In this document: one piece after another, positions 58,709-64,000 of the stretch
Position numbering within the stretch: the stretch's first letter is position 1
How the letters are laid out: each line of letters opens with the position of its first letter
Assembly: GCF_000003815.2 (NCBI RefSeq)
Contig: NC_049989.1
Span: 12,466,702 to 12,530,701, forward strand
Direction of reading: 5' to 3'
DNA: 64,000 nt
Origin: Branchiostoma floridae
Lineage: Eukaryota; Chordata; Leptocardii; Amphioxiformes; Branchiostomatidae
Notes under the pieces: model-generated
Database searches by the model: none
Told to the model about the DNA's origin: nothing
What the model saw: only the letters and a program-made list of their open reading frames with translations
Program-made: the position numbers and the translations under genes

Positions 58709-61700
58709 CTAGCTGCCTGCAAAGACTTCTTCCATGGCTTCCTTTCCTGTAGGCTGGAGGGAGAAACGAGAAAATCAATGAGTGACCAAAATTGGATTTG
58801 AGTTGACCAACAACCTTATAAGATAGGCAAGTATGATCAAGGACGTAAAAATATGACTTGACGAGACAACGAAACAGACGAAACTTACTAAATATATCTC
58901 TTCGTCGATGAAATTTCTTTCAACTGTTACATTTTTTATTGATCTATGGTTGCCAGTTCTGAGTCAGTGGAAATTTGACATCAACACACATTTTGTCTGA
59001 CCCTTACCTCCTCCCTTGTGACCGAATGGCCTATAGGTTGATCTGAGCTTCCCATGAGTTACAAAGGATCAAAGAAGCAAACAAACAAACAAACAAACAA
59101 ATAAACAAAGACTGACCATGATGAAGACATGAGTCGGCATCATCTTGCTGATGATCTGGTCGGTAGTGCCGGGATAACGCAGCATGTTGACATGGAGACG
59201 GGGCAGTACCATGTGGCCAGACAGGAGGGGGTACAGGTTGTAGGTCAGAATGTGTTTACCATAGGGCAGCAGCCGGAAATGGACCTGAAAAACATGGCAA
59301 AAAATATAAATACGTTTCACTTCTACATTTTTCGTTTTATGTCCTGATTTAAGTATCAATTGCTTTTGTCATCATTAGTCAGCGTTACGGAAAAGTTTGG
59401 TAAAATATCTAAACACTAGGAGTGGTTACAGGTACAAATGTACGTTATACCAGAACAAAACTTGGCCGTTTTCTCTTGTTGAGCCGGTCCAGAAAAATCG
59501 GTGAACCAGATCTTGGACCAAAAAGAAGATGAACAAACTATATCCACAGGCGTTCACAGGTTTTGGGGCTTATACTGGTCTAAGAAAATAACAAGAGCGA
59601 AAGAAAGGAGAGTTGATAGTCATTTTTACCAAGTTTCTAACGACAGTCAAACTTGGTCAAAGTTAGTGTTGTTTACATGAATATAGTATTTTAAAACACC
59701 TGACCAGTGGAAGTCACTAAAAAGAATCCTTAGAAGCAAAATGAACCATTGTTTTCTGTATTGCCCATTCATAAGTTGTTATAGACAATCAGGTCCAGGT
59801 GCAGCCATAGGACTCTAGGTTTAAACAACTCACATGCACAGGGAAGGACCTTACTCTTTTCAATAAAAGTTTTGAAGCTTTAAGATAATTGTTCGACCTG
59901 TTTGTGTCCGGAAAACATGAAGGCTTCGCTGGGCTCCATCATCACCTCCATCTCCTGTACCGTGGACGTACGGTTGTGCAGTGTGTACGTGATCCCCAGG
60001 GGCTCCCGTACGCGGCCGTGCGCGGGAAGTTCCATCTCCACCATCACGGGGAGGTTCATGATGGGCACCTCAGGGAGGGACAGCACGGTCATGACGTACG
60101 GGATGGAGTCATCGGCATCTGCTCGCCGCCATCGGATAGAGTACTCTCCCATTAAAACACTGCCCTGCAGTCAGACAGAGATAATTCATATATTAACGTT
60201 AACCCATGGTTTTATGGGACTTATTGGCACCTGCCTGACACCACTTGATAGAAGATACTCGTGTCTATCCTGTATGATTAACGACTATTTCTACCATCTC
60301 AGAACTCTATTTCCTGTCACTCCAGCAAGTCTGATGCTTCCCACTCACATTGTGCCACTCTACTGACAGTGTACTTCAATGAAGGTAAATTAAATAAGAA
60401 AAGCCGAAAAAGCAGTTAATCAAGCAAATGGATATACTGTAAAATTAATGCAGAAATGCTCGCAGTGGATTAATGCGGCGGCCGCTTCACCGCGAATTTA
60501 AAACCACCGCGAACATTTTTACATAACAGTAAGAGACTACAGTGCATGGTGCTACTGCGAAATTAAAACCACCGCGAAAAGTTCATTATCCCGCTACCGC
60601 GAAATTAAATCCCCGCGAACTTAAATGCATTTACAGTAATTTTGGAAATAGTCAGATGTTTCAGATACCAATGCATATCACCTAATCTTTCACCAGTGAA
60701 ACTAAGGAGATCTTGTAGACGAGCAGGTTTTATGCCCCATCTTTTAATTGATAATGTAAAGGAGCTGAAGACAACATCCAAAAGGAAACAAAACTGTTTT
60801 GAGGTCAATTTCACAATCATAGTACTGACAGTATACTCAAATAACAACAAACACACAAGAACACAAACGTCCAGACTGGTGCTGTCTCCAGCTTAAAAAT
60901 TTTTGTCTGTCCAACTCATTGTTTGGGAGCCCATGTTGTTGATTTTCCTGGTTAAATATGTCATTCAAAGTACATTTTCAATAGTTTCATGTGATTTTGG
61001 GGATAGATGGGGAAAATTTATTTTCCGTCCCAAGAACACACAAATTTCCATCCTGGGATGGAAGGACGGGACCTAGAGACAACCCTGGTTTAGACACACT
61101 GAAAACAAAACCTCCATACGTGGAGGTAACAAATTCCTTAACTTGACACCACCATTATCAGTATGATGAGTCAGCCCCACCTGATGTATCTTATTGAGCG
61201 GTGCTGTTAGACAGTAACAGTCGCTGGCCCGGTCGTTCTTGTTGAGCTGTAGTTTGTGGATGTGGGACTCCAGCTGACCCGTGGCAGGTCGCAGTGCCTC
61301 TGTCAGCTGCAGCTCCGTGGAGCTGATCCTGATCGACCACGGCGAGACACAGCTAGATGGAAACAAAACGGAGACATGTCTGAATCAAGCAGAACTTGAC
61401 TACCATGTAGTTAGACAGTTAGTAAGTTGGTCGACGTACAGGGTTTTACCGTACCATCAGGGTTATACTGCCCCTTACAAGACGGGGTGCGCCACATCTC
61501 CCGTCCGGTTGAATGCTGATAATCTTACTGTTTGGCTGATATGAGACAGAGGTTCACCAGGCCTCCATCCGGGTGATTTGTAGTGAATCACTAACTCCAG
61601 ACAGAATGATTTGCTCCATCGCACACCGCACCTGGACTTGGTGAAGCGCAATACATTCCCTTAGGCCATGTTAATTTGTTTAATAATATGGATGACATCC

Positions 61701-63635
61701 AAGCGCGCATCAATTTTTAGCCATTTCCAATTTCAACCGTACAAAGAAGCTCAAAAATAAGCAAATATATGCCATGGATTACAAAAACAAACATTGGAAT
61801 TACTTTTGTTATAGATAACGCAAAAAAGATTTGAAAGAACAAAAAAGAAGAATGTATTGTTTGGTATACTCTATGCTCAGTCATTTGTTCAACCTTCCTG
61901 GCCACTTAGAAGTTAGATTTCATAATGAAGGCAACTTTTTTTGGGGGGGTCAAACTTTTTCAACAAAAGCTTGTCCTTTATAGGTCAAGTTTCACTAAAC
62001 AACAAAAAAATTATGTATCAAGTCACAACATTTCTAGGAATCTGTATCATCAAACGTCGATGAAGGTTTGACATCCAGATTATAAGATTTACACCAAAAA
62101 GTAGTTACTCAAGCAACTGCATATGATTTTGGAAACGGTCAGACGTTTCAGACAACATCCACTGTCTTTCGTCAGTGACACTATCTGTATCATTCATTTG
62201 TGTTATATTTTATCTGACCCTTTCTTCTTCCCTCGTGACCTCAATGAAATCAGCCTGAATGCTGATTTGAGCCTCTCAGGAATAAACAAAGATTCAAATA
62301 AACAAACAAACAAACAAACCTGATGTCGGTGAGCAGCAGAAACGGCTCGTCGTAATGGATCTGTTCCAGCGCGTCCATCAGGAGGGACTTGAGGCGGATG
62401 GAGGCGTCTACAGGCATGACGGTCTCAATGGGAACAATTTCCTCCTTCACACATGTACAGCAGATAGGAGACGCCTGCTTCCCTATACTCACCTGGGGAA
62501 AGAGAAGATGGGTTAGGCACACATGTGACATTTGTGTGGCATAATGACCATAGTCTATTAGCTAGGAATATGACATGATGTTCAAAAATTTTGGGGGGTA
62601 TACTTAAACTGGATTGATCCTTTAATAACTTTTAACTAGACTGAGTATGACTGAGACTGTTTGGTCAACAATTCAACTTTTCTCCTTGTCTGAACCAGTT
62701 CCCCATGGGATCTATAGATTAACAATCAACTGGTAGCTTGTCAATCTATTTGCATACTATTATAGTATCTGGTTTGAGGAGGAAAACAACACTGGCTGTG
62801 TCTGTGGGGAACACCTGTTCATGTTATTACCAGGGAAACAAGACATCTTTTAGACATCCAGTTTCAAAAGAGGGCATCTAGTTTCTTTGTTGTTTTTTAG
62901 TCTGGTAACAGTGATCTTATGCAAAACATTCCAGCAACCAGGTAGGTGTAGACATGAACCAGGGTTGAACAAGTTTTCTAAAATCAACTTGTCCTATCGG
63001 GCAAGCACATAAAAAATGTACTTGCCCGAACCAATTTTTCACTTGCCCAAAATTCAAATGTCACTGTTACTAGTATATGCATTTTCACTTCCAGCAATGG
63101 AATTCTTTGTAGACAATTGCTTGATGTCATGACTGTAAAAAGTAACAAGTATATCAAAATTGCACTAAAATCAATGGAAAAATCTTACTTGCCCGATCGG
63201 ACAAGTGGGGTAGGACATGCACTTGCCCAACAGCACTTTCACTTGCCCTGGACAATAGGGCTAGTGGACTTGTTTATCCCTGTGACTACCAAATCTCACC
63301 TGTATGTTGTACACAACCCTGACGCTCAGCATCCTCTGTCCCACCTGCAGACAGCGCATGTACATCGTCCTGGTCACCTTCTCCCCAGTCTTCAGACTCC
63401 CCACGCTCAGCCCCGGGGCCTGGGGCTGCGGCTTGTCGATGAACGTCTCCGCATCCTCCTGCGTCGGGGCGTCGAAGCAGATGTGCGTGGTGCTCTCCAG
63501 TGATGTGTCTTGTCCGTCCTTAAGTCCGACATGGAGCGAGACCTCGGTGATCTCGTCATCTTCCTGACTCTCCACAGTAAGCTCCACGGCGTAGAACTCG
63601 TTGGCGAGCGCAGGGGGCTTGTGTTTGAGCTGAAC
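58709..63635 (-). CDS. TRAPPC11: TRAPPC11 (trafficking protein particle complex subunit 11), C-terminal part
   Basis: Six minus-strand exons read in phase: 63635-63300, 62492-62320, 61352-61181, 60164-59898, 59284-59117 and 58753-58709, encoding the last 386 residues; upstream exons lie beyond the window. Landmarks shared with vertebrate TRAPPC11 include PPALANEFYAVELTV, GLKDGQDTSLESTTHI, MYMRCLQVGQRML, SPWSIRISSTELQL, GRVREPLGITYTLHN, SEAFMFSGHKQ, LLPYGKHILTYNLYPLLSG and LPRLHVNMLRYPG. The protein is a subunit of the metazoan TRAPPIII tether that acts in ER-to-Golgi traffic and autophagy. The last exon (PTGKEAMEEVFAGS) was chosen over an overlapping acceptor because it lines up with the vertebrate C-terminus. 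The donor after FSGHKQ (GTCGAA) is weak, and the donor at 62319 lies inside a GTTT microsatellite. Confidence 0.9.
58985..59110 (+). repeat. Interspersed repeat with (AAAC)n tail beside a TRAPPC11 donor
   Basis: GTCTGACCCTTACCTCCTCC, CTTGTGACC, TGATCTGAGC and a run of AAAC units end 6 bases from the 5' splice site of the 59284-59117 exon. The same repeat in the same orientation is at 62210-62319. Confidence 0.55.
59440..59810. repeat. Diverged relative of the hAT-type MITE
   Basis: Shares internal words with the element at 33725-34156 (GAAAATAACAAGAG, GTTGATAGTCATTTTTACCA, GTGAACCAGATCTTGGACC versus GTGAACCGGATGTTGGACC) in the same order. The tips are too worn to define a target duplication. 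Confidence 0.55.
60435..60638. mobile_element. MITE with CCGCGAA repeats
   Basis: The ends TACTGTAAAATTAATGCA and TGCATTTACAGTA are inverted, and the words CACCGCGAA and GCGAAATTAAAACCACC recur inside in direct orientation. It is in the TRAPPC11 intron between the 61181 and 60164 exons. A short similar word set (ACTGTAAATG, CTTAAAACCACCACAGAAAT) occurs near 36690-36745. Confidence 0.6.
61555..61730. repeat. SINE-body fragment and MITE end fragment
   Basis: Bases 61570-61640 (GGGTGATTTGTAGTGAATCA, CGCACACCGCACC) match part of the element at 63690-63930. Bases about 61682-61725 (ATGGATGACATCCAAGCGCG, CATCAATTTTTAGCC) match the left end of the MITE at 19439-19952. Confidence 0.45.
62205..62319 (+). 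repeat. Interspersed repeat with (AAAC)n tail abutting a TRAPPC11 donor
   Basis: TCTGACCC, TCGTGACC, TGATTTGAGCCTCTCAGG and AATAAACAAAGATTC are followed by AAAC units that run directly into the exon edge at 62320. On the coding strand the intron therefore begins GTTTGTTTGTTTG, so the donor itself is provided by the repeat tail. Confidence 0.6.
62960..63282 (-). mobile_element. MITE of the 'CAGGGTTGGACAAGT' family, copy 2
   Basis: Ends CAGGGTTGAACAAGTTTTCT and GGACTTGTTTATCCCTG are imperfect inverted repeats, and the interior words (CACTTGCCCGAACCAATTTT in complement, TTGCCCGATCGGACAAGT) match the copy at 2445-2783 in the opposite orientation. It ends 17 bases from the donor of the TRAPPC11 exon at 63300. 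Confidence 0.7.
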
Positions 63636-63689
63636 CTGAAAGTTGGCAATGTTGGTTGGTTTGATACAGATCTCCATTAGTGACTGATA

Positions 63690-63930
63690 TGGCACTATTC
63701 TTCCTGGAGTCTGGGTGATTTGTAGAGAGTCACCAATTTAGACGGAAGGATTTGCACCATCCCACACCGCACCATCGCACGTGTGGGTGTTCTTTAACGT
63801 GCGTGAGGTGTGACTCTCCTCAAACATGGGACCTCCATTTAACGTCCTATCCGAGGGATGGCACTATCCAAAGATAGGTACTCATTTTTATCTGAGTAAA
63901 GTGAGGAAAGCTGTGTTGTTGACTCAGAAT
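63690..63930 (-). repeat. SINE-like body with conserved GGACGTTAAATGG domain
   Basis: On the minus strand GGACGTTAAATGGAGGTCCC, then GAGGAGAGTCACACCTCACG and CACGTTAAAGAACACCC reproduce the body of the 5S-headed element at 34196-34410. No 5S or tRNA head is present here. It is consistent with a conserved SINE core domain of the kind shared among invertebrate deuterostome SINEs; which named domain it is was not checked. Confidence 0.5.
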
Positions 63931-64000
63931 CTAAGGTTTTGGGTTTTGTTTAAAAATAAGGGAACAACATTGGAGTCTCATAGACTAGAGTTTTAACTGA

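Noticed and set aside
59889-60366. Plus-strand frames over a TRAPPC11 exon
   Set aside because: Antisense shadows of the exon at 60164-59898, which has strong TRAPPC11 similarity on the minus strand.

Overview
The window looks like an invertebrate deuterostome nuclear genome, most likely a cephalochordate (amphioxus, Branchiostoma type). The reasons are intron-rich animal genes of chordate type (sorcin-like penta-EF-hand, TAPL/ABCB9-type ABC transporter, intelectin, TRAPPC11), GT-AG introns of a few hundred bases to about 3 kb, and a very dense load of short inverted-repeat elements, tRNA- and 5S-headed SINE-like pieces and tandem arrays. Species assignment is an inference. There is one single N (38120) and one assembly gap (48489-48656). 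Exon borders were read by eye from GT/AG sites, reading phase and family similarity recalled from memory; no search was run.

Left third (1-24.4 kb, + strand). After about 4.5 kb of intergenic DNA with two inverted-repeat elements comes a six-exon gene (5283-12616) for an 1128-residue protein: a long Gln/Ser/Pro-rich N-terminal region and a C-terminal Myc-like bHLH-leucine zipper. Its probable 3' UTR (to about 17.2 kb) carries three successive degenerate tandem arrays, one with an exact 163-base period. Next is a nine-exon sorcin-like penta-EF-hand gene (18515-23861) whose first exon encodes an apparent signal peptide.

Middle (24.4-37.6 kb, - strand). An intelectin-like gene (26185-24831) converges on the sorcin-like gene, with the two poly(A) signals only 34 bases apart; it has a +1 frameshift and needs a GC-AG intron. 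Upstream on the same strand is a complete eleven-exon TAPL/ABCB9-like half transporter (37409-28308, 793 residues) with an N-terminal TMD0, six-helix core and full ATPase motifs. Its introns hold a hAT-type MITE with an 8-base target duplication, a 5S-rRNA-headed SINE, a non-LTR retrotransposon 3' end, a 150-base tandem array and foldback elements.

Gene-poor stretch (37.6-58.7 kb). This is mostly repeats: paired direct repeats 1863 bases apart, a cluster of short palindromes sharing CAGCACTGG arms, a near-perfect 33-base hairpin, a diverged segmental duplication, SINEs, a hammerhead-like motif, and a decayed non-LTR reverse transcriptase split by a piggyBac-type MITE at TTAA. Two possible exons of unknown genes (48245-48324 and 48997-49179) are the only plausible coding sequence besides one unassigned ORF (38491-38901).

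Right end (58.7-64 kb, - strand). The last six exons (386 residues) of TRAPPC11 lie at 63635-58709; the rest of the gene is beyond the window. Functionally the genes are unrelated: transcription factor, calcium sensor, lectin, lysosomal-type peptide transporter and vesicle-tethering subunit. I see no operon-like system; the unusual content is mainly gene-architecture oddities and repeat structure.
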